Positions 34,529-44,616 of a DNA stretch of 64,000 bases are shown here, one piece after another; position 1 is the stretch's first letter; every line of letters starts with the position of its first letter. The position numbers were made by a program, and so were the translations under genes. Source of the DNA: Synergistaceae bacterium (GTDB lineage: Bacteria; Synergistota; Synergistia; Synergistales; Aminobacteriaceae); NCBI GenBank assembly GCA_017540085.1, contig JAFYBQ010000026.1, positions 1 to 64,000 on the forward strand, given 5' to 3'. The notes beneath the pieces were generated by a model that worked only from the letters and a program-made list of their open reading frames with translations, had not been told where the DNA came from and did no database searches.

Positions 34529-34601
34529 CGGAAAACGGGGAACTTTTTTTCTTAGTGTATAATTTCAGAAATTCATAACCTTACAGGGGGGAATAATTTT
34601 C

Positions 34602-35159
34602 ATGAAACGTACACTGACATTTTCACTTGCTGTTGCGCTGGTATTAGTGGCCTCTGTTCTTTTCGCGGCGACAACAGAATACTTCTCGCGCCTTTCTTGC
34701 CTTGTGCCTACAGACTGGCGTTACTCAGAAAGCAGCGGCGGCTCCGTTTCTCTCTACAGCAACTACAACAGCAGCGAACGCATGTGGGTGGATGTCGGGA
34801 AAATCGGAAGCGGCGAGCTTCTCGAAGACATTGCGCGGGATTACTACAGCCAGGTGCAGGGCAGGGACTTTCAGAGAATCAGCGACTACTATTCATTCAC
34901 CTATGACGGGAACGGCTATACGTGGTACGTTAGAGTCGCAGACAACCGCACACTTTCGGGGCTGACATCTACAACGTACTGCGTTTTCTCTTACACGTCA
35001 GCCACTGACCCAAGGGATGCCGTTGACGTTTTCGACTCGATTACTGTCAGAGGGGATTGGATGAACAGCGGCGGAGGCGGTTCAAGCGGGGGCTGTAACA
35101 CCGGGCTGTTCTCTCTTTTGGGACTGCTGGCAGGACTCGCGCTTCTCAGAAAGAAATAG
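34602..35159 (+). CDS. secreted protein with Synerg-CTERM sorting signal
   Basis: 185 residues. Signal peptide (about 1-22, SVLFA), a ~130-residue beta-rich domain beginning TEYFSRLSCLVPTDWRY with many Tyr and Ser residues, then a Gly/Ser linker and the C-terminal signal GCNTGLFSLLGLLAGLALL followed by RKK. This C-terminal pattern (invariant Gly-Cys, one helix, basic end) is that of the Synergistota-specific Synerg-CTERM, expected to direct processing or lipid-type anchoring at the surface. It marks the phylum. Good RBS-like AGGGGGG upstream and a terminator downstream. Ends with TAG. Confidence 0.85.
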   Translation: MKRTLTFSLAVALVLVASVLFAATTEYFSRLSCLVPTDWRYSESSGGSVSLYSNYNSSERMWVDVGKIGSGELLEDIARDYYSQVQGRDFQRISDYYSFTYDGNGYTWYVRVADNRTLSGLTSTTYCVFSYTSATDPRDAVDVFDSITVRGDWMNSGGGGSSGGCNTGLFSLLGLLAGLALLRKK

Positions 35160-35178
35160 TGTTCTCAGGAATCACGAA

Positions 35179-35200
35179 ACGAATCGCAGAGGCTCTCCGG
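35179..35200 (+). repeat. 22-base direct repeat, right copy
   Basis: Identical to 34507-34528. Here the repeat forms the 5' arm of the terminator of the Synerg-CTERM gene. Confidence 0.8.
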
Positions 35201-35227
35201 GAAAAATCCGGAGGGCTTTTCTTTTTC
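35189..35227 (+). terminator. terminator of the Synerg-CTERM gene
   Basis: AGGCTCTCCGG pairs with CCGGAGGGCTT around GAAAAAT, then TTCTTTTT. Confidence 0.85.
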
Positions 35228-35311
35228 CCGTTAAAGACAATCCCGCAAAGCACCGAAAAACTAAGTGAAATAAAAGCGTCATGGAATCTTTCAAGAAGGA
35301 GGAGCGTAATA

Positions 35312-35605
35312 ATGATTGGCAGAATATCAGGGCAATACAGCGCGGAAGCCCTGCAAGGTAAAAAATCAAGGCGCAGTGTGTCATACAACAGCGGATCTTT
35401 CACGGAGACCGACAACGCTAATATAAGCTCGTTCGGCTCACTTCTGGCAAAAGTCAACGCCGAGATAAAGAATATTCCCGATGTCCGCGAAGACGTAGTA
35501 GCAGACTTCAAATCACGCATTGAGTCGGGAACTTACAATCCCCCGCTCGACAAGCTGGCTAATGTTCTCTACATGGCCGGAATGCTTGAAGCCGCAGAAG
35601 AGTAA
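35312..35605 (+). CDS. flgM: anti-sigma-28 factor FlgM
   Basis: 97 residues. The C-terminal half, VREDVVADFKSRIESGTYNPPLDKLANVLY, has the FlgM sigma-binding pattern (R/K-x-x-x-x-I-x-x-G-x-Y). FlgM holds the flagellar sigma factor FliA inactive until hook completion, then is exported. AAGGAGGAG sets the ATG at 35312; the open frame upstream runs through the terminator. First gene of flgM-flgN-flgK, six bases before flgN. Confidence 0.85.
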   Translation: MIGRISGQYSAEALQGKKSRRSVSYNSGSFTETDNANISSFGSLLAKVNAEIKNIPDVREDVVADFKSRIESGTYNPPLDKLANVLYMAGMLEAAEE

Positions 35606-35610
35606 ACGCT

Positions 35611-36066
35611 ATGCGCCCTGACGCTGAAGAGCTTATTGACGCGGTGTTAGATGAGGCAGACTGCATTGACGATCTTATAGAGGCAGTCCGGGAACAGCGC
35701 GAGGCCATGCGCCGCCGTGATACTGAGACAGTGAACGCCCTTATGGATGAGACCCGCGATTTGTCGTTCGAGGCACAGTCCCAAGAGAAACAGCGCGATG
35801 ACATAGCAAGGAGATTCGCGGAAAAATATTCCTGCGGGACATCGGCCAGTTCTTTGGTGTCAGTTATGGATAAAGACGAACAGGAAGAATTTAACGGGGC
35901 TGTGGACAGATTAACGCAGTCCGTTTTTGTGTTGAAGTCTGAAATGATGATATTAACCGGCCTTATTGACCAGCACGAACAATATACGTCAATGCTCCTC
36001 TCAGAATGGCGCAGGCTTAACGGTGATATAGTGTCGCAGTCTGGTTCGGCTGATTTCAGGGGGTAA
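35611..36066 (+). CDS. flgN: FlgN-type flagellar export chaperone
   Basis: 151 residues, nearly all alpha-helical with long charged helices (AEELIDAVLDEADCIDDLIE at the start). Length, helical content and its place between flgM and flgK identify it as FlgN, the cytoplasmic chaperone for FlgK and FlgL. Sequence alone would be weak because FlgN proteins diverge strongly. It ends six bases before flgK. Confidence 0.75.
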   Translation: MRPDAEELIDAVLDEADCIDDLIEAVREQREAMRRRDTETVNALMDETRDLSFEAQSQEKQRDDIARRFAEKYSCGTSASSLVSVMDKDEQEEFNGAVDRLTQSVFVLKSEMMILTGLIDQHEQYTSMLLSEWRRLNGDIVSQSGSADFRG

Positions 36067-36072
36067 TATAAC

Positions 36073-39000
36073 ATGAGCAGCACTTTCGGAGGAATGGAAC
36101 TAGGCAGGAGCGCGCTAAACGCTTTTAGGCTGGGTATGCAGACGGTCGGACATAATATCTCAAATATGAACACCGAGGGCTATTCCCGCCAGCGAGTAAA
36201 TTACGCGACTGTAACGCCTGAGAATATATACGGTGTCGGCCAAGTCGGGCAGGGCATGACCATTACGAGTATTGAGAGGATACGCGATGAGTTTCTCGAT
36301 TTCCAGTTCCGCGACAATCAGTCGACATTAGGCTACTGGGAGAAGATTAATGACCTCTACGACTCGATTCAGAATTATATCTCAGAGCCTAACTCATCAG
36401 GAATCCGCGCCGCTATGGATACATTTTTCACGGACTTGCAGACGTTGCAGGAGAAGCCCGAAGACACCGCAACCCGGCAGGCTCTCGTAACATCCGCTAA
36501 CTCTATAGGCTCAATGCTCGGAAACCTCATAGACAGCTTCAACACGTACAATGAAAGCATAAATCTTGAAATTCAGCAGGCAGTTGATGACGCAAACGCA
36601 ATGCTTCACGACATAGCCGCCCTCAACAGGGAAATTTACGAGGCAGAAGCCCTCAATCAGAACGCCAACGACCTACGGGACTCCCGCGATGTGTTAATCG
36701 ATAAATTGTCCAAGATGATGGATATATCCTACAATGAGCCGAAAGAATACGACGGCGTGAAGGGTGAATTTTTCCTCTCTGTGAACGGCAAAGTTTTGGT
36801 GCAGGGTCAGAACGTTCGCGAGCTTAAAGCACACGCTTTCATGTGGGACAATCAGGTGTACTATGATGTTCAGGTCGCGGAGAATGAGTTTGACATAGTG
36901 CAGGATCCGAATATCGCTGAGGCATTAGCGACAGGCGCGGAGGGATCGTATCAGCTCACGGTTGACAGAATAGCCAACGGAGTCGAATGGACAGCAGGCG
37001 GGGGAAATGCTCACTGTCTCGAAACTTACGCGGTAAAGACATCAGAATTTGAGAACGGAATAATCCTGAACGATAACAGCGCGGATATACCGTATAAATT
37101 GCAGTTCCGTGTTCTTGACGCAGACAGCAAGCCGAGTGTATTAACCGTGAAAATCGACAAGGCCGCTTCAGGCTGGACTCTCCGCGCCGATAATGGCGGA
37201 ACAACCGAGACACAGACAATTACAGGCGACATAACAGCGTCAAACCTCGCGCAGTTCATCAGCGACAAAGCAACGGCTCTTAACGTAGGACTCTCGGCAA
37301 AAGCTGACGGCAGCGCGATAATTTTTGAGGCTACAGCAACAGTTACAGCGACAAATGAAACATCCCCGCTTGAGCTGACAGACTACTCCGGCATGTTAGG
37401 CGCGCTGACTGAGGCAAAACGCGAGCTTCTCGCCGTAAACATGCGTACAGAACCTGCGACTCTCGATGACCCGCTGAACATTTCCGGCTCATTCCGCATT
37501 CAGGTCGGCACGCAGGGGACTCGCATAACGTCAAACAACTTCAGCGCGAACGCAGGAAAAGCCCTGAAGGAGGGCGAAATTCTCACGGCGATGAAAAGCG
37601 GAGACACTGACGCGGTGAGGAAGCATACATTCCGCATAGGCGTTTCAGGGGATTAGGTCGACATTTCAGCAACATGGAACGATTCAACAGGGAAATGGGT
37701 GCTTAGTTCAGACTTGGGCAACAACGTTACGGCGGGCAGTGCTCTAACGGTTGAAGACTTGACTAACTTTATATCAGCGACATTCACAAAGTCAAGAGAC
37801 TCAGACAACCCCGCACTTTCAGGGATGAGAGTTACGGCGGGGAAATCATCATCAGGAGTCTACACTCAGTTTTACGTTGAGAGCAAAGACAATCACCTTG
37901 TATCAATTTCCGATGTTGAAGGGAATTTAGCGGCCTCAATGGGAATGGTGAACGACAGCCCGGTGATTACGATTGACGTAGAAAGCTCCGACAGCCTCAA
38001 CACGATTCGCAACAAGATAAACGAGAAATATCAGGCCGAATTTGGACTCACAGAGCCGGAGCAGTGGGTTCACGCCTCAACGGACAACGGATATTTAGAG
38101 ATTTCCGCGAATGTCGCAGGGGAAGCACAGCGCATTACGCTTATGGGAGCTGAAGACGGAAATATGCAGGTCTTGCGCCGTCTCGGTCTCACCCGTAATC
38201 AGGCAATCACAACGGACATCAAAGACTCGAACGGAAATTATATGACAAGTTTCCGGGAAGTCGCGTATATTCCTGAGTCGGGAGTCGCTGAGGATGCCTC
38301 GTTCAGCCTGAACGGAGTCCGCTGGCTTTCGTCCGACAACAAAATGAACATGGCAAGGAGAATCCCGGCCACATCGGGAAATGTCCGCGACCGCTACAAG
38401 GCCACAGAATTAACCGAAATCAACCCGGGTATGTGGCTCAACCTCAAGAACACAGGAACGACAACAATAAAAGTCCTCCATCACATAAAGGACGGCACAA
38501 TCAAAGGACTTGAGGAAGCCCGCGATGAGATGATTCCCAACCTGAAATCGGAGCTTGATGAAATGGCTTACGGCCTCGCAAAAACTCTCAACGCTTATCA
38601 GTATTCAGGCTACGGGGTCGGCTCTGACTCAAACACAACGGGAGTCGCCTTCTTCAAGAGTCTTGCGTTCATGTCAGGAGCGGCGGAAAAACTCAGCGTA
38701 ACAGACAAAGTATTTTATGACCCGTCATTAATCGGCGCGGCAATGGGCAGCAAGGACGAGAACGGACTCGCAGTCTCAGGAAAAACAGCAGGCACCGGCG
38801 ACGGCTCCAACGCCTCAAGAATGGCCGGACTCAATTTCGCCAAAGTCCTCGAAAACGGCACAATGTCAGTATCAGGGATATATGACGCTATGCTCTCGCA
38901 GATTGGGACGGAGGCAGGACACGCAAAACTCATGTACACGACACAGGCCACAGTAGCGGATCAGATTGACTCACAGCGTCAGGCGTGTTCAGGCGTGAAT

Positions 39001-39126
39001 CTCGATGAGGAATTGATGGACATCGTGATACTTAACCGGGCGTTCGGGGCTATGTCGAGATACATTACAACGATAGATGAGATGCTCAACACAATAATTA
39101 ACGGGATGGGTCTTGTAGGCCGATAA
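36073..39126 (+). CDS. flgK: flagellar hook-associated protein 1, interrupted by an in-frame TAG
   Basis: 1017 codons with one TAG at 37654-37656. The N-terminal part has the D0 signature (GMELGRSALNAFRLGMQTVG, then HNISNMNTEGYSRQRV) and the C-terminal part ends with the FlgK D0 helix (SGVNLDEELMDIVILNRAFG then MLNTIINGMGLVGR), both in the same frame. Text flanking the stop, RIGVSGD then VDISATWND, runs on naturally, so a single codon (Glu, Lys or Gln by one-base change) was probably replaced. Without read-through the protein would lack its C-terminal half and filaments could not assemble. It is also nearly twice the usual 550 residues because of a large middle region. Confidence 0.9.
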
Positions 39127-39153
39127 ATTCAGCAGAACCCGTTGACGAAATTT

Positions 39154-39188
39154 CACCCTCCTGAAGGAACGGGAGGGAATTTTTTTTA
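39154..39188 (+). terminator. terminator between flgK and flgL
   Basis: CCCTCC pairs with GGGAGGG around TGAAGGAAC, followed by AATTTTTTTT. It lies directly before the flgL ribosome site, so flgL is either partly attenuated or separately transcribed. Confidence 0.75.
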
Positions 39189-39210
39189 TCACGCAAAGGA
39201 GATTTTCACA

Positions 39211-42200
39211 ATGTACAGCCGATTGACGACATCAACAATGTACGGCAGCCTGATGGACTCATTGTCGCAGAGCCAGAGAAATTTACAGGATTTGCAGAGA
39301 CAAATAGCCACCGGGAACAAATACACTAAACTTTCGGACAACCCCTCGGCGGTTTCGCGGTCATTGGGACTTCAGTCGGCCATGAGCGCAAACGATAAAT
39401 ATCAGTCCAACACAACAAACGGAATAACTATGCTCCGATATGCTCACTCGGCACTGAATAACGTTCTTGACGCGGCGCAGTCGATACGGAGTCTCATAAT
39501 TCAGGCGGGCGACGGGGCATTGAGCGAGGAGCAGCTCAAAGACATATCACAGCAGATTGAAGCCAACAAAAGAGTCATGCTCGACAACCTGAACACGAAA
39601 ATAGCGGGGCAGTATATTTTCGGCGGGACGGATTCAAGCACTCTTCCTTTTGCGGAAATGCCTGACGGAAGCATTCAGTATCAGGGGACGGACGAGAGAA
39701 TACAATACGCGGTAAGTGAGGGGATATTAGGCGATGTTTCATTTGCGGGAAGCGATGTTGTGCCGGAGAATGAAGACTCGTACTTCATATGCTCGCATAA
39801 AGTTGGCCTCGACTGGACATGGCAGGGAAGGGAAGAAAAAGTACAAATCACCGTAGGAAACCGCACATTGTCCGTATTCATTCCTGAAGACTGGAACGAT
39901 TCCGATTACGAGAAGACTAACAAATACACGGGCGACAGCACAAAACTTGTGAATTACTCCGACAAAAACGAGTACAGAGACCCGAAAGAGTCGGACGGGA
40001 TTAGCCTTCAGGATCTGGCCGACATCGTGAACAGCTCGCTTGCGGATCAGGGCGCGGACATGCTGGTGAATGTGTATATCGAGCAAGACACAGAAGCCGG
40101 GACTCAGCAGTTGTTCATCAAGAGCAACACGGGAGAGAAAATCGGCATTACGGGGTGGCCTGATACTGACTATATGCCGATGGAAGCCGAAATCACTACG
40201 CTTGACATAGACATTAACGCGGTGAGACCCGGCACAGGCGAGACATCATTAATCAAAATCGCAACAGGCAACTATTCCCCGTCAACACTCACAGACGAAC
40301 AAATAGAAGATATGACTGATGACGAACTCCTGAAAGAAGGCATTGTGAGAATCGGAAGCTCAGACACAATCGAGGACATTGCAGAGAAAATCAACTCTGT
40401 GAACGGAGTGTATGCCCGGACATCAGCGGACGGAAACAAGATAGTCATCACCGCCGAAAGAATCGGAGACCTTCCCGCAGACCGCCTCAGAATTGACGAG
40501 GCACAAGAAGCCCTGCATTACCCCCCGCTCACCATAAAGGCAGAAGGCAACGCCCGGAAAATATTTGACCTTCCCACAGACAGCAGCGGAAATTACACCG
40601 ACAACATAATCACCGCAAAAACTGAGCCGCGAAAGCTGGATCACAGCCACATTGATGTCTTTGACTTTCTCGGAATGGAGACGGCCATGAAATCGCGCGA
40701 AATGGGAATGAATGACACCCTCACGGTTGAGTCGGGCGAGCAGCTTCACTGGCGCGTCATGAGCGGAGGCCACACGGTAGACGTAAAACTCAACGCCGGA
40801 ACGTACACGCTTGAAGATATTGCGTCAAGGCTCAAGAATGCCGGGGCGGGATGGCTTGAAGTTTCCGTTAGCGAGGACGTTAAAGACGACTCCGGGCAGG
40901 GTACCCTCAACAACGAGGAGAAAACACAGCGGCTTGTGATTCGCGGCTTCAACGGGGAGCAGGTTATATTCCTCGACATGAACGGCAGCAATTACGCTGA
41001 CAGGCTCGGACTCTCAACGGCTCTGCGGACTGACGCATACGACGACAAGAAGACTTCAGACACAAGCGACGACTATATAGGACGCGGCATGAAGTGCGTG
41101 AATTTCCCGTCAGCCCCCTGCGTTGATGATAATGTAGGGATTCCTTTGCGTGTTCAAATGAACTGCGGAATGTATTACGATGTCAACATAAAGAAGGCCG
41201 ATGTTGTTGACCCTTCAACGGGATTCGTTGACCGCGATTTAGTCATGAAGTCGATTGCCGAACAGGTGAACGAAATCGAGGGCTATAGCGTCATGGGCTA
41301 TGTTCAGCACGTTGACTCGGCCGGGAAAAATATTGACGGCTCATCATCGATATACTTCCTTTCGGGCGAGGCGTTTACGGTCGTTGACATGCCTTTTGAC
41401 GATCCCGAATGGAACGACTATTCCGGGGGGCTTGCGGCTCAGATGGGCATTCATGGCGGCGTAACGTCAAACCTTCAGCAGACTACAGTACCAATGACAG
41501 ACAGCGCAACATTCAGCGAGGCTTACGGGACATCATTCCGCGAGGGGACAATAAGATTCTCGAACCTCTCACACAGCGTAGAAATTGACGTAAGCGCAAG
41601 TGATACCGTGAAAGACGTTATGGATAGGCTCAGGACTCAGGCGGGCGACTGGCTATATGTCAGCTACTACGATCAGCACATGGGAAACACTCAGGACAGC
41701 GCGGCGAGAAATTCCGGAGATTACCCGTTAATCTCGGTGTCATCTGTTGACGGCTCTGCGGTGAATGTTCTTGACATAAAGGGGCATATAGCCGAGGACG
41801 CTCTCGGACTCTCAACGGGCATTCAGGGACGGCTCAATGAGGCCGGAACAGGGGCAGGGATTACGGCGGACTCTTTCACGTGGGACATCAGCAATCAGAC
41901 TTTCCCGGCTGACACGCTGAATATCACTGTGGCGGGCTACACTCACACGATAGATTTGACGGCAATGCGCGATGTTACGGCGGATGACAAGATAAAGGCT
42001 GATGACCTCGTTCAGTTCATCAACGCAAGAATGCAGGATTATGACGTTCAGGCTGAAATCAACGATGACGGGGAATTAATGCTGTGGTCTCCTCGCGGGT
42101 ATTCGGTTGAGATTGGCTTCATGGAGAAGAAAGAGACTGCCTCCGGGACTGTGGACTACACAAAAAACGGCATTGACTCAGTGATGATTGAGATTAACGG

Positions 42201-42879
42201 CACAACGTACGCCGCTGACTGGTCAGAAGCTACAGACGATGACAGCCGGAAAAACGCGGTAACAGCGGCATTTTCGGGAACGGGAATCACAGCGACAGTT
42301 GACGAGAGCAGCAAGACAATATCATTCACAGACTCTGACGGAAACACACTGAGCGCGGAAATTCTTTACCTCTCCGACAATACATCAGACTTCCTCAGCA
42401 CAGGCACTTCAACACGGAGCTACTATCGCGGGGGCTATAACCTTGAGGGCAGCGCGTCAACAAGGGGAGTCGACTCAGGCTTCTACGACAGCGGAATCTA
42501 CACTCAGAACGCCACAATCAGGAGCGGCGCGAACACAATGAAACAGAACGGCTTCGGCGTAATCAACGACATAATTTCGGCGGTCAACTCAGGAAACAGG
42601 GACGCTCTTTCGGACAAAATGCTTCCGAGAATTGACGCGTTCATCAGCAACATTCTATCAGTCATGGCGGAAGACGGAGCATTGCAGGCGCGCTACACGT
42701 ACAACAATGAACGCCTCGTTACGGAGAATACCATCATGGATGAGCAGTATGATGACCTCGCGAAAATTGACCCGGCGGACGCAATTTCACAGCTCATGAT
42801 TGCGGATTACATGTATCAGGCAAATTTAGCGGTCATTTCGAGAATGTTACAGCCGAGCCTGCTTGACTTCCTTCACTAG
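39211..42879 (+). CDS. flgL: giant flagellar hook-associated protein 3
   Basis: 1222 residues against roughly 300 in most bacteria. The N-terminal ~150 residues are flagellin-like D0/D1 (RLTTSTMYGSLMDSLSQSQR, then LQRQIATGNKYTKLSDNPSA and the IAGQYIFGGTDS segment). The last ~110 residues give the returning helices (ARYTYNNERLVTENTIMDEQ, ending ISRMLQPSLLDFLH). Between them about 950 residues of beta-rich, Asp/Ser/Thr-rich sequence would form a surface-exposed expansion, with recurring DTIEDIAEKINSVNG-like and DTVKDVMDRLRTQAG-like modules that resemble repeated flagellin-type domains. AAAGGAG sets the ATG at 39211. Ends with TAG. Confidence 0.92.
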   Translation: MYSRLTTSTMYGSLMDSLSQSQRNLQDLQRQIATGNKYTKLSDNPSAVSRSLGLQSAMSANDKYQSNTTNGITMLRYAHSALNNVLDAAQSIRSLIIQAGDGALSEEQLKDISQQIEANKRVMLDNLNTKIAGQYIFGGTDSSTLPFAEMPDGSIQYQGTDERIQYAVSEGILGDVSFAGSDVVPENEDSYFICSHKVGLDWTWQGREEKVQITVGNRTLSVFIPEDWNDSDYEKTNKYTGDSTKLVNYSDKNEYRDPKESDGISLQDLADIVNSSLADQGADMLVNVYIEQDTEAGTQQLFIKSNTGEKIGITGWPDTDYMPMEAEITTLDIDINAVRPGTGETSLIKIATGNYSPSTLTDEQIEDMTDDELLKEGIVRIGSSDTIEDIAEKINSVNGVYARTSADGNKIVITAERIGDLPADRLRIDEAQEALHYPPLTIKAEGNARKIFDLPTDSSGNYTDNIITAKTEPRKLDHSHIDVFDFLGMETAMKSREMGMNDTLTVESGEQLHWRVMSGGHTVDVKLNAGTYTLEDIASRLKNAGAGWLEVSVSEDVKDDSGQGTLNNEEKTQRLVIRGFNGEQVIFLDMNGSNYADRLGLSTALRTDAYDDKKTSDTSDDYIGRGMKCVNFPSAPCVDDNVGIPLRVQMNCGMYYDVNIKKADVVDPSTGFVDRDLVMKSIAEQVNEIEGYSVMGYVQHVDSAGKNIDGSSSIYFLSGEAFTVVDMPFDDPEWNDYSGGLAAQMGIHGGVTSNLQQTTVPMTDSATFSEAYGTSFREGTIRFSNLSHSVEIDVSASDTVKDVMDRLRTQAGDWLYVSYYDQHMGNTQDSAARNSGDYPLISVSSVDGSAVNVLDIKGHIAEDALGLSTGIQGRLNEAGTGAGITADSFTWDISNQTFPADTLNITVAGYTHTIDLTAMRDVTADDKIKADDLVQFINARMQDYDVQAEINDDGELMLWSPRGYSVEIGFMEKKETASGTVDYTKNGIDSVMIEINGTTYAADWSEATDDDSRKNAVTAAFSGTGITATVDESSKTISFTDSDGNTLSAEILYLSDNTSDFLSTGTSTRSYYRGGYNLEGSASTRGVDSGFYDSGIYTQNATIRSGANTMKQNGFGVINDIISAVNSGNRDALSDKMLPRIDAFISNILSVMAEDGALQARYTYNNERLVTENTIMDEQYDDLAKIDPADAISQLMIADYMYQANLAVISRMLQPSLLDFLH

Positions 42880-42890
42880 ACGTTAATACG

Positions 42891-42930
42891 GCGGTCAGCG
42901 GGGCAAAATTCCTCACTGGCCGCTTTTTTT
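42891..42930. terminator. terminator after flgL
   Basis: GCGGTCAG pairs with CTGGCCGC, then seven T. The end of the convergent SPL-like gene lies inside its right arm. Confidence 0.8.
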
Positions 42931-43791
42931 GTGCCTGACTATTTCGGAGTGGAAGAAGTAATTTACCACAACGGGCGGAGCGTCAAAAGGCCGCTTCATG
43001 CTGTCATCGTTTCGGAGATAGGGCAGATTGTTTTTACCGCAGTAATCCCGCATAACCTCGTCAAGATCGTACCAGTAAGATAAATTTTTCGCGGCGTAAA
43101 TTTCCTGATACAGTTCGGAAAGCTCCGGGCGTTTCTCCCGAATCCAGTCCATAATAACACCCCTGTAATTCCCCCGCAGGTTCAAATTCTCAAGCCACAC
43201 TAGATTACATTGATTCTTTGCCCGGTCAATTATCGCAGGAACGTCCGTTATTCCCGGGAATATCGGCGAAATGAAACACGTTGTGCGTATTCCTGAGTCG
43301 TGAAATATTTTCATGGCCGCTAATCTCCGCTCAATGCTCACCGCTTTGTCCATCTCAGAACGGAACGACTCATCAAGAGTGTTGATGCTCCATGAGACTC
43401 TAGACTCCGGGAATGTCCGTATCAGGTCTAAATCTCTCAGCACTAAATCTGATTTTGTCGCTATGCTGAGTCTTACGTCATGCCCCTGCAATTCCTGAAG
43501 GAGTCTGCGCGTACGGCAGTATTTCTCCTCGGCGGGCTGGTATGGGTCTGTTACTGACGACAGGAACACCTCATAGCCTGAATATTTTTCCGGGTATTTT
43601 ATCTCCGGCCATGTCTTTATGTCGAGAAAGCCGCCCCATTCCTCCGGGTGATTCGTAAATCTCTTCATGAACGAGGCGTAACAATATTTGCAGGAATGCT
43701 CACAGCCTGTATACGGGTTTGCGGAATAATCCGAGACAGGGAGATTCGATTTCGTCAGCACGGATTTTGTCATCACTTCACGAATAATCAT
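42913..43791 (-). CDS. SPL-family radical SAM protein
   Basis: 292 residues. TGCEHSCKYCYASFMKRF carries the CX3CX2C cluster, and VFLSSVTDPYQPAEEKY, RLSIATKSDLVLRD and SWSINTLDE match the COG1533 group related to spore photoproduct lyase. The organism is not a spore former as far as the phylum is known, so a DNA photoproduct role is doubtful; many COG1533 proteins have unknown substrates. It is followed on the same strand, upstream, by a PP2C phosphatase gene with 16 bases between them. Confidence 0.85.
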   Translation of the reverse strand: MIIREVMTKSVLTKSNLPVSDYSANPYTGCEHSCKYCYASFMKRFTNHPEEWGGFLDIKTWPEIKYPEKYSGYEVFLSSVTDPYQPAEEKYCRTRRLLQELQGHDVRLSIATKSDLVLRDLDLIRTFPESRVSWSINTLDESFRSEMDKAVSIERRLAAMKIFHDSGIRTTCFISPIFPGITDVPAIIDRAKNQCNLVWLENLNLRGNYRGVIMDWIREKRPELSELYQEIYAAKNLSYWYDLDEVMRDYCGKNNLPYLRNDDSMKRPFDAPPVVVNYFFHSEIVRHKKSGQ

Positions 43792-43807
43792 CGCAAATTT
43801 TTCACCC

Positions 43808-44587
43808 CTAGCATATTTCTATTGCTATGCAGGTTATGTTGTCGACTCCGCCGCGTTTTAGTGCCTCGTCCACAAGATAATTAACCCCGTCCGTTACTGT
43901 CCCGGATTCTTTCATGAGGGCGGAAATTTCGCGGTGAGTCAGCATTTCATTAAGGCCGTCAGTACTCAGCAATATTCGCCTGTTGTCGTCAAAAGAAAAA
44001 GACCCGTAAGAATCAGGAGCCGCCCCGAAACTGTCATACATCCCAAGAAAACGAGTCAGCCTGTGCCGCAGTGGACTCTTCTCCGCGTTACGGGGACTCA
44101 TCATTCCCATTCTCACGCGATCTTCCGCCACCGTGTGATCGTCCGTGATACGTGTCAGGACTCCGCTGTTGTCCCGGTAGATTCTTGAGTCGCCGAGATT
44201 GTAGACGCTGAACGAGTCCGTCCCAAACACAACAAGACCGAGAGTCGCGCCCGTAATTATATGCTCACTGAGCATAATGTCCCGGAGTCGCCCGTGAACG
44301 TCAAAAGCGTACCTGCTGACAGCCTCATAGCCGCCCAAAATGATTTCCCCGCAATGCTCCGCGAGAGTCTCAGCCGAAACAAGCGAGGCAAGCTCCCCGC
44401 AGTCATGTCCGCCCATGCCGTCAAAAACAGCGAAAACGCACGGGATTTCAGCAACACCGCTCAGGAAAAACGGCCTGCCATATTCTGAAGGGGTCATGTA
44501 GATTCCGCTGCAGAAAAAGTTATCTTCATTGTTCGTTCTGACTCTCCCAGTCTCGGAGCGCACCGCAAATTTCACGACTGTCATCAC
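43808..44587 (-). CDS. PP2C-type serine/threonine phosphatase
   Basis: 259 residues, one PPM/PP2C domain. SETGRVRTNNEDNFF, VFAVFDGMGGHDCGE, YNLGDSRIYR with ITDDHTV, and STDGLNEML with VDNITCIAIEI are the metal-binding and catalytic motifs in order. It removes phosphate from Ser/Thr residues of target proteins. No Hanks-type kinase is adjacent. The gene ends with TAG. No membrane helix or sensor domain is present, so it is cytoplasmic. Confidence 0.92.
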   Translation of the reverse strand: MMTVVKFAVRSETGRVRTNNEDNFFCSGIYMTPSEYGRPFFLSGVAEIPCVFAVFDGMGGHDCGELASLVSAETLAEHCGEIILGGYEAVSRYAFDVHGRLRDIMLSEHIITGATLGLVVFGTDSFSVYNLGDSRIYRDNSGVLTRITDDHTVAEDRVRMGMMSPRNAEKSPLRHRLTRFLGMYDSFGAAPDSYGSFSFDDNRRILLSTDGLNEMLTHREISALMKESGTVTDGVNYLVDEALKRGGVDNITCIAIEIC

Positions 44588-44616
44588 TAAACCGCCTCCG
44601 GGAATATAATATCATC

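Noticed and set aside
36956-37268. Minus-strand frames inside flgK
   Set aside because: Shadow frames without ribosome sites or recognisable protein text.
16456-39126. Genome-wide reassignment of TAG to an amino acid
   Set aside because: Many intact genes here end in TAG at the expected position (e.g. leuC, dapF, flgL, purH, mpg), so TAG is still a working stop.
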